NCBI RefSeq assembly: GCF_019977735.1
Contig: NZ_AP025018.1
Coordinates: 10,048,580-10,112,579 of the forward strand
Source of the DNA: Calothrix sp. PCC 7716
GTDB lineage: Bacteria > Cyanobacteriota > Cyanobacteriia > Cyanobacteriales > Nostocaceae
Direction: 5' to 3'
DNA length: 64,000 nt
Under the pieces are notes generated by a model. It was not told the origin of the DNA. It did no database searches and was given only the letters and a program-made list of their open reading frames with translations. The position numbers and the translations under genes were made by a program. Within the stretch, counting starts at the first letter, position 1. Each line of letters begins with the position of its first letter. This document shows positions 46,366-54,874 of the stretch, in pieces.

Positions 46366-47454
46366 TTATTTTTTGGCTAGGACTTCTTGTGGAGTAATTT
46401 TGGCGTAATCTTCTGGTTTTAAAAATTGTTCTCTGACATCTACTTTTTTAGGGATTTGTCCTAAGCTGTACCATTTATCTGCTACTTCTTGTTGTTTGGT
46501 AATGATTTGCTCTGTGATTGGAACTAAAGTAAAATCGTACTTATCGTGCATAGCTACTAAGGTTGGTACGTCAAGTTGAGTTACAGGAGCAAGCAGTTCC
46601 GCTAATTCTTTAGGGTTATTCTTTGCCCAATTTTGCTCTTTTTGGAATTCGTCAAGGAAGATTTTGATAGCTTCTTGATTATTGTCATAGAAAGCGCGCG
46701 ATGTTGAAAAGAAGCCGTTAGTATCACGCAAACCATTACCACCGTCGATTAAAACACGCCCAACGTTTTTCTGTACGTTTCTGGTGACAAACGGTTCCCA
46801 AATAAACCAAGCGTCAACTCTATTTTGGCTAAATGCAACGTTGGCATCTGGAGGTGGTAGAAAAACTGACTCGACGTCACTAAGTTTTAGTCCTTCTTTT
46901 TCTAATGCTCTGACAAGTAGGTAATGACCTATCGATGCTTTTTGGAAAGCTACTTTTTTACCTTTTAAATCTTTGACGCTTTTTACAGGGGAGTTAGCGG
47001 GAACTAATAATGAAATAGACCTACCATCAGAGGAATTAGCAGCTAAGTAAACGAAAGATGAGCCTGCTGCTTGTGCAAATACTGGTGGTGATTCTGCTGT
47101 GGAGGCAATATCTAGTCCACCTGCGTTAATAGCTTCTAGTTGTTGTGGTCCTGCTGCAAACTCAAGCCATTGTACTTTATAGCCTAGAGGTTCTAATCTT
47201 TTTTCTAAATTACCTCTTTTTTCTAAAGAAGCAAGAGCGGTAAGTTGTTTTGAACGAACTATGCGTATTGTTCTACCACCTGTTGTTGTTTGACTTGCTG
47301 CTTCTGTACTAGTAGGTGAAGCTGCTTGGTCAGGTTGTGAAGTTTGTGTTCCACAACCTACTAGTGATGTTGAAAATGCCATACAGGCGCCGAGAAGGAA
47401 TAATACTGAACGGCGAGTTGTTCGGTTGTTACCAAGGTTTTTCCAGTCTTGCAT
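46366..47454 (-). CDS. Sulfonate ABC transporter substrate-binding lipoprotein (SsuA-like 3)
   Basis: About 362 residues from ATG 47454 (MQDWKNLGNN); a TTG at 47508 gives a longer frame. A twin-Arg-like basic stretch (TTRRSVLFLLGA) precedes lipobox LVGC. Marks are IRIVRSKQLTALASLEKRG, EFAAGPQQLEAINAGGLDIASTAESPPVFAQAAG and DLKGKKVAFQKASIGHYLLVRAL. The mature form retains the lipid Cys and one Met. It pairs with the TauD-like gene downstream, suggesting taurine or a related substrate. Confidence 0.88.
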   Translation of the reverse strand: MQDWKNLGNNRTTRRSVLFLLGACMAFSTSLVGCGTQTSQPDQAASPTSTEAASQTTTGGRTIRIVRSKQLTALASLEKRGNLEKRLEPLGYKVQWLEFAAGPQQLEAINAGGLDIASTAESPPVFAQAAGSSFVYLAANSSDGRSISLLVPANSPVKSVKDLKGKKVAFQKASIGHYLLVRALEKEGLKLSDVESVFLPPPDANVAFSQNRVDAWFIWEPFVTRNVQKNVGRVLIDGGNGLRDTNGFFSTSRAFYDNNQEAIKIFLDEFQKEQNWAKNNPKELAELLAPVTQLDVPTLVAMHDKYDFTLVPITEQIITKQQEVADKWYSLGQIPKKVDVREQFLKPEDYAKITPQEVLAKK

Positions 47455-48164
47455 AGTTTTATTTATTGCTTCTTGTGGGTGTTTTGATTGCAGAAATATT
47501 TTTAGCAAATAATGCTTATACGACAGCTTTTGTCAAATTAACTTTCTATCTGTGAGCGCGCTTTACCTGTCTTTTAATATAATAGACTATTCACTGATTT
47601 AATCAAGTAGTTTGATTTACTAGTAAGCACCATCTTTACATAGGTATTTTAATTTATTAAACGAATAATATGAAATTTACTTTTATAAATATGAAAAATA
47701 AGGTGGAGTTAACCACCTTAACAAAGGGAACAAATAAAGGGCTAAAATATTTAGTTCTATATAGATTTAATTTAATATAATTTGCTGTTGAGTTTTAGAA
47801 ATAGAAGTGGGAGTAAGAGTTGATTTATAAAGTAAATATTTAACCTCTGTAAGTTGGGTTACACAAAGCCTCCACCCAACCTACATTTTAACCTTATACA
47901 TGTACTCTAACCCACTCCTTGCTACTATCAACCGGAAACTGTAAAAAGTATATGATTGTTGCTTCTGTAAGTATCCTTATATGAACAAAAATAAAGTTTG
48001 TCATTAGCCACGCAGGTTATAATCTTAGTTCTATTCAAACAGCATGAAAATTGAGAATTTTATTATTTGTTTTAAGAAAAAGTAGAGTGGGAAATGAAAA
48101 ACCCACACTACCAATTAACGAGTAGATGTCCTTTAATTATTATTAGGTCGGTGCGTTACGCACC
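47455..48164. other. Intergenic region with repeat, no gene
   Basis: About 700 bp. It contains a GTAAGTTGGGTT...ACCCAACCTAC inverted repeat at 47849-47884 and a gtgcgttacgcaccctac hairpin at about 48150-48168 at the 3' end of the next gene. The remainder is AT-rich without a convincing frame and should hold the promoter of the binding-protein/TauD-like operon. Confidence 0.5.
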
Positions 48165-49346
48165 CTACGAATATTGGGTGACTAAGGGGAGTTGATTATT
48201 GAGTACCCAGTCACCTACTGCCCGTAGTTTATAATTTACTGGGTCATGAAGAGTAAAGGTACGTAAATCTCGCCAGTAACGGTCAAACCCATATTTAGTT
48301 GCTGTCGCACGTGTTCCTGTGACTTCAAAGATGCGATTTGTTATGTCTAGTCCTACGCGCGTTGCTAATGCTTTGGCTGCAAATACTGCAATTGCTACTT
48401 CTCCTCGTTCTTCGTGTGATAGTGATGTTTCCTTTTCCCACGCTATTTGAACTTTTTGAGCAGCTTGCTCTGCAAGACCATTTGCTGCCTGGATTTGAAT
48501 CCAAAAATCTCCATAATCGTGTAATATGTATGGGTCTTGCGTAGCGCTTTCAACCCCAGATGTAATCCACGGTCTAGTATTTGTTTTTGTATATTCACGA
48601 GCCGCAAAAAAGGCGCCTTGAGTAATTCCCAAGTATACATAGGTTTTTGTAAGTTGGGCGATAATGCCGAGAAACGTCGAAAACGCATTATCTGGAGGTG
48701 CGGGATACCCCAATATCTCATTTGAGTACACCAAAACGTTGTTGAATGTAAAACTGTTGCTGTCTGTACGCCGTTGTCCAATGTTATCCCAATCTTGATT
48801 TGAGGTTAACCCTTCTCTGTCTCTTGGTATTACAAAAATATAAGGCAATTCGCCGCCTTCGGGCAAAGCAGAAAATACTCGTAAGTCAGCAACGTTGATA
48901 CCAGTCCCAAAACTTTTCACTCCCTGTACACGAAAGTTCTCTCCATCTGGAGTAATTTTTAATCTAGTATCTCTTGTATTAATTGCATTTGCCCAAAACC
49001 AATTATTCTTAGCTGTTTCTCGATAATATCTTTCTTTTTGCTCACTCGTTCCCGAAACATGAGCCAAAGCGGTTAAATTCAAATGATTACCATATAATTG
49101 ACCAATTGAACCATCAGATTTAGATAGTTCTTGAACAATTTTTAATGCATCACTCCAAGTTGCTCCAATTCCTCCATATTGTTTAGGAATTACTAAAGGA
49201 AGTAAACCACTTTCACGCAATTTATTAATTTCTTCAGATGGCGCCCCACCTTTGTTATCTCTTTCTACGGCGGATTGCTCTAACTCTTTTGTTAAAGAAA
49301 CAGCTATATCAATATAATCTCTAGGTTTTGTAATATCTAGCACCAT
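48165..49346 (-). CDS. Acyl-CoA dehydrogenase-like (SfnB/DszC-type) flavoprotein, sulfur-free
   Basis: A 393-residue protein of the acyl-CoA dehydrogenase/flavin monooxygenase fold. It has an N-terminal helical domain (INKLRESGLLPLVIPKQYGGIGATWSDALKIVQELSKSDGSIGQL), a beta domain (INTRDTRLKITPDGENFRVQGVKSFGTGINVADL) and a C-terminal bundle with RIFEVTGTRATATKYGFDRYWRDLRTFTLHDP. This ending resembles DszC/SfnB-type enzymes, which oxygenate sulfur compounds with reduced flavin. It has no Met except the initiator and no Cys. The ferredoxin and FAD genes lie upstream on the same strand. Confidence 0.88.
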   Translation of the reverse strand: MVLDITKPRDYIDIAVSLTKELEQSAVERDNKGGAPSEEINKLRESGLLPLVIPKQYGGIGATWSDALKIVQELSKSDGSIGQLYGNHLNLTALAHVSGTSEQKERYYRETAKNNWFWANAINTRDTRLKITPDGENFRVQGVKSFGTGINVADLRVFSALPEGGELPYIFVIPRDREGLTSNQDWDNIGQRRTDSNSFTFNNVLVYSNEILGYPAPPDNAFSTFLGIIAQLTKTYVYLGITQGAFFAAREYTKTNTRPWITSGVESATQDPYILHDYGDFWIQIQAANGLAEQAAQKVQIAWEKETSLSHEERGEVAIAVFAAKALATRVGLDITNRIFEVTGTRATATKYGFDRYWRDLRTFTLHDPVNYKLRAVGDWVLNNQLPLVTQYS

Positions 49347-49494
49347 AACGGGAGCATCCTTGATTTTAAGTAATAGATAGCAATCTTGTAGAGGATGACT
49401 TCAAAACTGCTATCCGTTTGCTAGAGAGGAGAACAATTGTCTTAGGGTAGGCACTGCCGAGCAATTAGGAATTGATAGGCAGTGGACTGCCTAA

Positions 49495-49827
49495 TTACTT
49501 TTTTAATTGTTTGAGAACTTTATCAGTTTCATCTCGACTTGCTACGGATGTTTGTTTATTTCCCCAACCAACGCTGTTACGATAACTGCCTAGTAAACCT
49601 GCTTCTTCTAGTTCTTTTTCTTGAACTGTTGAAAGTGGCTCGACTTGTGGTGCCACGTATAAGGCGTTGGCTGGGCAGTATAATTCGCACATGAAACAAG
49701 TTTGACAGTCGCTTTGTCGCGCGATAATTGGCAAACTTTCAGTTACTGCATCGAATACATTTGTTGGGCAAACGCTGACGCATATATTACATTTTATACA
49801 GCGTGATTCGCTTATTAGTTCTATCAC
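49495..49827 (-). CDS. Two-[4Fe-4S] ferredoxin-like protein
   Basis: A 110-residue protein with two Cys motifs: Cys10, 13, 16 and 20 (CIKCNICVSVCP) and Cys41, 44, 47 and 51 (CQTCFMCELYCP). A C-terminal tail of about 50 residues carries no further Cys. It begins 4 bp after the FAD-protein stop and is likely its electron-transfer subunit, as in adenylylsulfate reductase AprBA or fumarate-reductase-like pairs. Confidence 0.88.
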   Translation of the reverse strand: MIELISESRCIKCNICVSVCPTNVFDAVTESLPIIARQSDCQTCFMCELYCPANALYVAPQVEPLSTVQEKELEEAGLLGSYRNSVGWGNKQTSVASRDETDKVLKQLKK

Positions 49828-49831
49828 TTTG

Positions 49832-51580
49832 CTACTCCTGTTTAGTTTTGGAGGGTTGAGGCGGTAGTGAGGACAAGGGCGGGTTTACTGGATGGTTATA
49901 CTGTTTTAGGTTATGGGTTAACCCGCCCTTACTAGATTTGAGATTTTTGGGTTTGAGATTTGGAAATTGTGGATTATGCAGTAGTTGTTGTGTTCTGACC
50001 CAAACTTGATCTAAACCACCGCTAACTAAATAGTGCTGCTGGTCTGGGTCTTGTTTTGGATAGTCAAGGTGTTTGTGCATTCCGCGCGTTTCTTTTCGGA
50101 AGCAAGCGCTGGCATACATCCATCTTGCTGTGGCAACCATTGCTGCAATTTCACGCCAGCGTACTAGTTGTTTTTGTTCGACTCGACTAGTTGATATTTC
50201 TGTCCATAAACCCTGTAGTACTCCTATTGATTTAGATAAGTTTGCTTCTGAACGAAAGTAATTTTTGTCGTAGGGAAATACTTCTGCTTGTACTGCTTTG
50301 ATAAATTCTTCAGCTGTATATATTGATGAACGTTTGCTTGTTGGCTGTAATGCAGCTTGCCCTGTAGGTTTTAATCGGCGCCGATTTGTTCCATAACTTA
50401 ATCTTAAAGCATGTTCGGCGGCTGCTTCACCCGACCAATAACCTGATGAAATTGCCCAAGCTGCGTTATGACTGCCACCTCCTGTAAAGGCGCCGCAAAT
50501 TAGCTCGCGCGTTGCAGCATCACCAGCAGCATAAAGTCCAGATATGGAAGTCGCACAATTATCATCAATTATCCTAATACCACCTGTACCTCGCACTGTT
50601 CCTTCTAAACGAAGTGTGATTTCAAAACGTTGAGTAAATGGATTAATTCCTGTGCGGTCAAAAGGTAAGAAAAAATTTGGTTGTGACAAACGCATACTAG
50701 ATTGCATTTGTTCTGTAGCTTTGTCTAATATTGCGTAAACAGGTTGATTTAATAATGTTTTCGCGATTACTGAACGCCCTTTTTGAGAACCTGCTCCAGG
50801 TATTATTGTACCGTCTGCATAAGTAAAGGTAGCCCAGTTGTAAAATAGCGTTTTTGTTACAGAGGAAAAAGCAGGAGAGATGCCGTAAGCATTAGAAAAT
50901 TCCATTCCTGACATTTCGGCACCTGCTTCCGCTGCCATTAGGTATCCATCCCCGGTTAGAACGTTGCAGCCTAACGCTTTGCTCAAAAAAGCACAACCGC
51001 CAGTGGCAATGATGGTACTATGCGACCGTACTATCCATTTACCGTTTGTCTGACGATTAACTCCTCTAGCACCACCCACAGCACCTTCATCATCTACCAG
51101 CAATTCTAAAGCTGGGCTGTGGTCTAAAACTCTCACTCCTGCACGTTTAATGTGCCTCCGCATCAAACGCATATAATCTGCTCCCTGTAAACTTATCCGT
51201 ACAGGTTCGCCATTTTTATCAACAGGAAAAGGATAACCCCAATCTGCTAACAAATTAACATTTGTATAAGTTCTATCTAGTACACGGCTCATCCAACGAC
51301 GGTCTGATAAAAACCCACCCAAAGATTCCCTACTCGTCATTGCTTCTAAACGTGCTGCTGGTTCTGGTGGCACATACCAAACACCATTCCCCGATGCTGC
51401 AGCACATCCAGTTGTTCCGCAATACCCTTTATCGACGAGAATAACCGAGGCGCCTTGTGATGCAGCACTCCAAGCTGCCCAAGTACCAGCGGCGCCACCT
51501 CCGATTACAAGTACATCAGTATCTAGGTTGATATCAAAATCGGTCGTTAGTGTCGTCGTCATCAAGAACCACTTCTCCAT
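49832..51580 (-). CDS. FAD-dependent oxidoreductase (fumarate reductase/AprA-like)
   Basis: A 582-residue flavoprotein. The dinucleotide motif is VLVIGGGAAGTWAAWSAASQG with DKGYCGTTGCAAASGNG after it. The later part has ATGGCAFL, GTGGIRIIDDNCATSISGLYAAGDAATREL and GGGSHNAAWAISSGYWSGEAAAEHA. It belongs to the succinate dehydrogenase/fumarate reductase/AprA superfamily. The paired ferredoxin and sulfur context suggest a sulfur-compound redox step; true AprA identity is not established. ATG 51562 (MTTTLTTD) is an alternative start. It retains many Met residues, unlike its neighbour. Confidence 0.88.
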   Translation of the reverse strand: MEKWFLMTTTLTTDFDINLDTDVLVIGGGAAGTWAAWSAASQGASVILVDKGYCGTTGCAAASGNGVWYVPPEPAARLEAMTSRESLGGFLSDRRWMSRVLDRTYTNVNLLADWGYPFPVDKNGEPVRISLQGADYMRLMRRHIKRAGVRVLDHSPALELLVDDEGAVGGARGVNRQTNGKWIVRSHSTIIATGGCAFLSKALGCNVLTGDGYLMAAEAGAEMSGMEFSNAYGISPAFSSVTKTLFYNWATFTYADGTIIPGAGSQKGRSVIAKTLLNQPVYAILDKATEQMQSSMRLSQPNFFLPFDRTGINPFTQRFEITLRLEGTVRGTGGIRIIDDNCATSISGLYAAGDAATRELICGAFTGGGSHNAAWAISSGYWSGEAAAEHALRLSYGTNRRRLKPTGQAALQPTSKRSSIYTAEEFIKAVQAEVFPYDKNYFRSEANLSKSIGVLQGLWTEISTSRVEQKQLVRWREIAAMVATARWMYASACFRKETRGMHKHLDYPKQDPDQQHYLVSGGLDQVWVRTQQLLHNPQFPNLKPKNLKSSKGGLTHNLKQYNHPVNPPLSSLPPQPSKTKQE

Positions 51581-51926
51581 CGATAAAATATGGGTTAGAC
51601 AGGCTACCAGTTATATACACTGCGCCCTGCCATCTAAACTAAAACTCAGCTACCATTTTACCCTTTCTAATCTACTTTAACTTGATTGATTAACCGTATT
51701 TTATTAAGATTAAGTTTTGCACAACTCGTCTCAAAAAGCAAGTGTCTGGTTAAAAAAATTTTTGGCAACGGATGATGAACGGATGGATTGTTTGCAACCA
51801 ACAATCCATCCGTTGCAAGAGGACTAACATCTATCTAGTTATAGATGTTAAAACAAAAAAATAAATGTAGCAGATTGATACTTGTGTTTGAAAATCAGGT
51901 ATGTAACTATCAATTATAACAAGCCT

Positions 51927-51950
51927 AAAATACAGTAAATCGGTAGGCTT
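51927..51950. promoter_or_regulatory. Sulfur-island motif, site A6
   Basis: The minus strand reads CCTACCGATTTACTGTA, matching the core of sites A1-A4, about 290 bp before the porin 2 start codon. Confidence 0.55.
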
Positions 51951-52169
51951 TAAGTAGCTTTTAATGAAGTTAAGTGAGGGTGGCACCTGCGAACGGTGCT
52001 GTAAAATTTGATTAAACTTCTGTATTGAATTGGGCGGAACAGTAGAGCTTTCACCTATTCATCTATATATTTGTTGCGTGGTGCGTGCAATAGGATTTTG
52101 ATTTCCCCGTATATTAAACACTTCCAAAAAATTCATTCTCCATCTTAAGAGTGGAATGGGCACAACCAT

Positions 52170-52200
52170 CTTGTGGAATGGGCATCCTTGCCCGTCCATC
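52170..52200. repeat. GGGCATCCTTGCCC hairpin repeat, copy 3
   Basis: ttgtggaatgggcatccttg then cccgtccatc, the inverse orientation of the 42677 and 43927 elements, 42 bp before porin 2. Confidence 0.8.
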
Positions 52201-52242
52201 TATATCCATCTAAAAACATTAACTCATGTGAGGAACAATTTA

Positions 52243-53925
52243 ATGTCTAAGCTTTCTTGGAACTATCTAGTCTTAATTCCATCCCTTTTTAATGCAATCT
52301 TAGCTGTATCTACTGTAGCAAGTGCTGAGTCGATACCAAATCCTCAACCTAAATCACCTTTAAATTCTATAACAGAAGTTTCAGTTTCTCAACTAACTTC
52401 ACAAACTAATTCGATTGGACAAGTCACATCAGTTTCCCAACTTTCGGATGTGAAGCCTACAGATTGGGCATTTCAAGCATTACAGTCTTTGGTAGAGCGC
52501 TACGGCGTAATTACAGGATTACCAGATGGTACATTCCAAGGAAATCGTTCTTTGACTCGGTATGAGTTCGCCGCAGGCTTGAATGCAGCGCTCGATAAGA
52601 TTAATGAAGTCGTTTTTACTGCCACTGAAGATGCGGCAACAAAAACGGATGTCGCAACGCTGCAAAAACTGCAAGAAGATTTTGCTGAAGAATTAACGAC
52701 ACTGCGAGGTCGAGTTGATAAGTTAGACGCGCGTGTAACAAAGCTTGAAGGCAATCAATTTTCTACAACAACCAAACTAACAGGACGAGCAACATTTCTA
52801 CTTGCAGATACATTTGGTGAGCGCGCGAATGGTAAAACTGATGATACGAATACAACTTTTTCTTACCAAGCTTTGCTCAACTTGCAAACCAGCTTCACTG
52901 GTAAAGATCAACTGACAACTAGTTTGTCGGCTGTGAACGTTCCTGTTTTAGCGGGTAGTACGGGAACTCAACAGACACGTTTTAATATTGACTACTCACC
53001 AAGCGCTCGTTTTTCTGACGGTAGTTTGTTTCTGAACCAGTTAATCTACCGTTTCCCCGTCGGTAAACAAGGTACAGTTTGGGTTGGCGCCAGACAGCTT
53101 CAACCAGCCGCTTTTCTTCCTACTTTGAATCCTTTGGTTGGTGGTGTTAGTGGTGCCGTATCAAGATTTTCAACGTTCAACCCGACTATCTACCGACCTG
53201 GGTTTGATGGTGCTGGCGCCGCTTTTGCGTATAAATTCAATGACAAACTCCAATTCAACGCGGGTTATATCACAGATGATACTCAAGCGAATAAACCTAG
53301 CGTTGGAGTTTTTAAGAATAACTACAATGCAATTGCTCAGTTAACTATTACACCATCACCCAAGCTTGATGTTGCTCTGACTTACAACCACAAATATTTT
53401 GCGAATCCGACTATTGACTCTACAACTGGTAGAGTTGACCCTTTAACTAATTTCAATTTGACTGGTGGTACAGGTACAGTCAATGCTTTCCGTCCTTTTG
53501 AACAGAATGCCACTGCGTCTGATAACTTCGGACTGCAGTTTAATTGGAAAGCTGCTAGTACTTTTCACTTAGGTGGTTGGTTTGGTTATACAAATGCATC
53601 CCAAGTCAGTGGACCAAATAACAGCGCAACTATTATTAACGGCGCCCTTACCTTGGCTTTCCCTGACCTCGGCAGAAAAGGTAATCTAGGCGGGTTTGTT
53701 ATTGGTATTCCTCCCAAAGTTACCAGCAGCACCTATCGTCCTAGAGTTGGAGCGCCGCTTCGACAAGACTCTGATACTTCTCTGCATCTAGAAACTTTTT
53801 ATACCTATAAAGTAAATAACAACGTTAGCGTTACGCCTAACTTGTTCGTAATTTTCAACCCAGAAGGTAACAGCGCTAACTCTCCTATCTGGGTAGGTGC
53901 CGTCCGTACTACCTTTACTTTCTAG
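52243..53925 (+). CDS. SLH-domain outer-membrane porin, sulfur-free (porin 2)
   Basis: About 560 residues from ATG 52243, with GTGAGGAA upstream. Order: signal peptide, SLH domain (LSDVKPTDWAFQALQSLVERYG...), coiled coil (ELTTLRGRVDKLDARVTKLEG), then a beta barrel ending in Phe (RTTFTF). It has no Cys and no Met after the initiator. Positions normally carrying sulfur in this family are changed: YGCIAG to YGVITG, RAMTRYEF to RSLTRYEF, NACL to NAAL. The neighbouring genes encode a sulfonate permease and ATPase, so it probably admits sulfonates or sulfate esters under sulfur starvation. Confidence 0.92.
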   Translation: MSKLSWNYLVLIPSLFNAILAVSTVASAESIPNPQPKSPLNSITEVSVSQLTSQTNSIGQVTSVSQLSDVKPTDWAFQALQSLVERYGVITGLPDGTFQGNRSLTRYEFAAGLNAALDKINEVVFTATEDAATKTDVATLQKLQEDFAEELTTLRGRVDKLDARVTKLEGNQFSTTTKLTGRATFLLADTFGERANGKTDDTNTTFSYQALLNLQTSFTGKDQLTTSLSAVNVPVLAGSTGTQQTRFNIDYSPSARFSDGSLFLNQLIYRFPVGKQGTVWVGARQLQPAAFLPTLNPLVGGVSGAVSRFSTFNPTIYRPGFDGAGAAFAYKFNDKLQFNAGYITDDTQANKPSVGVFKNNYNAIAQLTITPSPKLDVALTYNHKYFANPTIDSTTGRVDPLTNFNLTGGTGTVNAFRPFEQNATASDNFGLQFNWKAASTFHLGGWFGYTNASQVSGPNNSATIINGALTLAFPDLGRKGNLGGFVIGIPPKVTSSTYRPRVGAPLRQDSDTSLHLETFYTYKVNNNVSVTPNLFVIFNPEGNSANSPIWVGAVRTTFTF

Positions 53926-53994
53926 GCGTACTTGTACCAATTTGACTTATTCATTTACGGAATTTCGTGTAAAATCATAGCTATAATATACGAT

Positions 53995-54018
53995 AACTTT
54001 ATCAAGTTTTAGTAGTTT
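53995..54018. promoter_or_regulatory. Sulfur-island motif, site A7
   Basis: Core TTTATCAAGTTTTAGTA, 41 bp before the second ssuC gene. CGA is replaced by CAA; the AGTA end is kept. Confidence 0.45.
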
Positions 54019-54058
54019 ATAGCTATAGTGACCCTTAAGGAGAAGCACCCATTACCTC

Positions 54059-54844
54059 ATGAGTAATAAATTTTTCAAAAATAAAGTGGCTAAACAGTTG
54101 CTGCCTTGGGCTGTACCTGTGCTGTTGTTAATCACCTGGCAACTTCTGGTAGAATCTGGTTTTCTTTCGACTCGTATCTTACCAGCACCGACTAGTGTAG
54201 TTACGACGGCGATAAATTTAACGCTATCTGGGGAATTATTCCGGCATATAGGAATTAGCGCCGCACGAGCAATTTCTGGTTTACTTATAGGTGGAAGCAT
54301 TGGTTTAACATTGGGTTTTATCAATGGTATTTTTCCAGTTGCGGAAACACTATTTGATACGTCGGTGCAAATGATTCGTAATATTCCAAACTTGGCATTA
54401 ATTCCACTGGTGATTTTATGGTTTGGTATTGGGGATGTCGCTAGATTGTTTTTGACTTCTTTGGGTGTTTTCTTCCCGATGTATATCAATACCTTTTACG
54501 GAATTCGCAATGTAGACCAGAAATTAATCGAAATGGGTCAAGTTTATGGATTAAGTTCTAGAGAACTACTGACCGAAATTATTATTCCTGGTGCGTTGTC
54601 TTCAATATTGGTCGGTTTGCGTTTTGCTTTAGGTATTATGTGGTTAACACTAATTGTTGCAGAAACAATTGCCGCAGACTCTGGTATTGGTTACATGGCA
54701 ATGAACGCGCGCGAGTTTATGCAAACAGATATCGTAGTATTAAGTTTAATTTTATATGCCTTACTGGGCAAAATTGCGGATGTTGCCGCTAGAACATTGG
54801 AAGCGAAATTTTTAGCGTGGAATCCCAACTACAATCGTGTGTAA
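54059..54844 (+). CDS. ssuC: Sulfonate ABC transporter permease (SsuC-like 2)
   Basis: A 261-residue permease closely related to that at 41789-42631, sharing RNIPNLALIPLVILWFGIGD and ETIAADSGIGYMAMNAREFMQTD. It lacks the 20-residue N-terminal extension of copy 1. The ATPase gene follows after 30 bp. No binding-protein gene is attached, so it probably uses one of the three SsuA-like proteins. Confidence 0.92.
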   Translation: MSNKFFKNKVAKQLLPWAVPVLLLITWQLLVESGFLSTRILPAPTSVVTTAINLTLSGELFRHIGISAARAISGLLIGGSIGLTLGFINGIFPVAETLFDTSVQMIRNIPNLALIPLVILWFGIGDVARLFLTSLGVFFPMYINTFYGIRNVDQKLIEMGQVYGLSSRELLTEIIIPGALSSILVGLRFALGIMWLTLIVAETIAADSGIGYMAMNAREFMQTDIVVLSLILYALLGKIADVAARTLEAKFLAWNPNYNRV

Positions 54845-54874
54845 ATTAAGCAAGACAATTAAGGAGTTTATAGT

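Larger units (their letters stand above)
51581..52242. promoter_or_regulatory. Divergent regulatory region between FAD gene and porin 2
   Basis: Holds GATTAACCGTATTTTATT (51688-51705, as before ssuB), a perfect 15-bp inverted repeat AACGGATGGATTGTT / AACAATCCATCCGTT with a 7-nt loop (51778-51814), a second perfect one TAACATCTAT / ATAGATGTTA (51825-51850), and the sulfur-island motif at 51927-51950 on the minus strand (CCTACCGATTTACTGTA). A GGGCATCCTTGCCC hairpin lies at 52170-52200. Confidence 0.6.

Noticed and set aside
49832-51580. Annotation as true dissimilatory adenylylsulfate reductase (AprBA)
   Set aside because: Superfamily resemblance and a ferredoxin partner are not enough; sulfate adenylyltransferase and other pathway genes are absent here.
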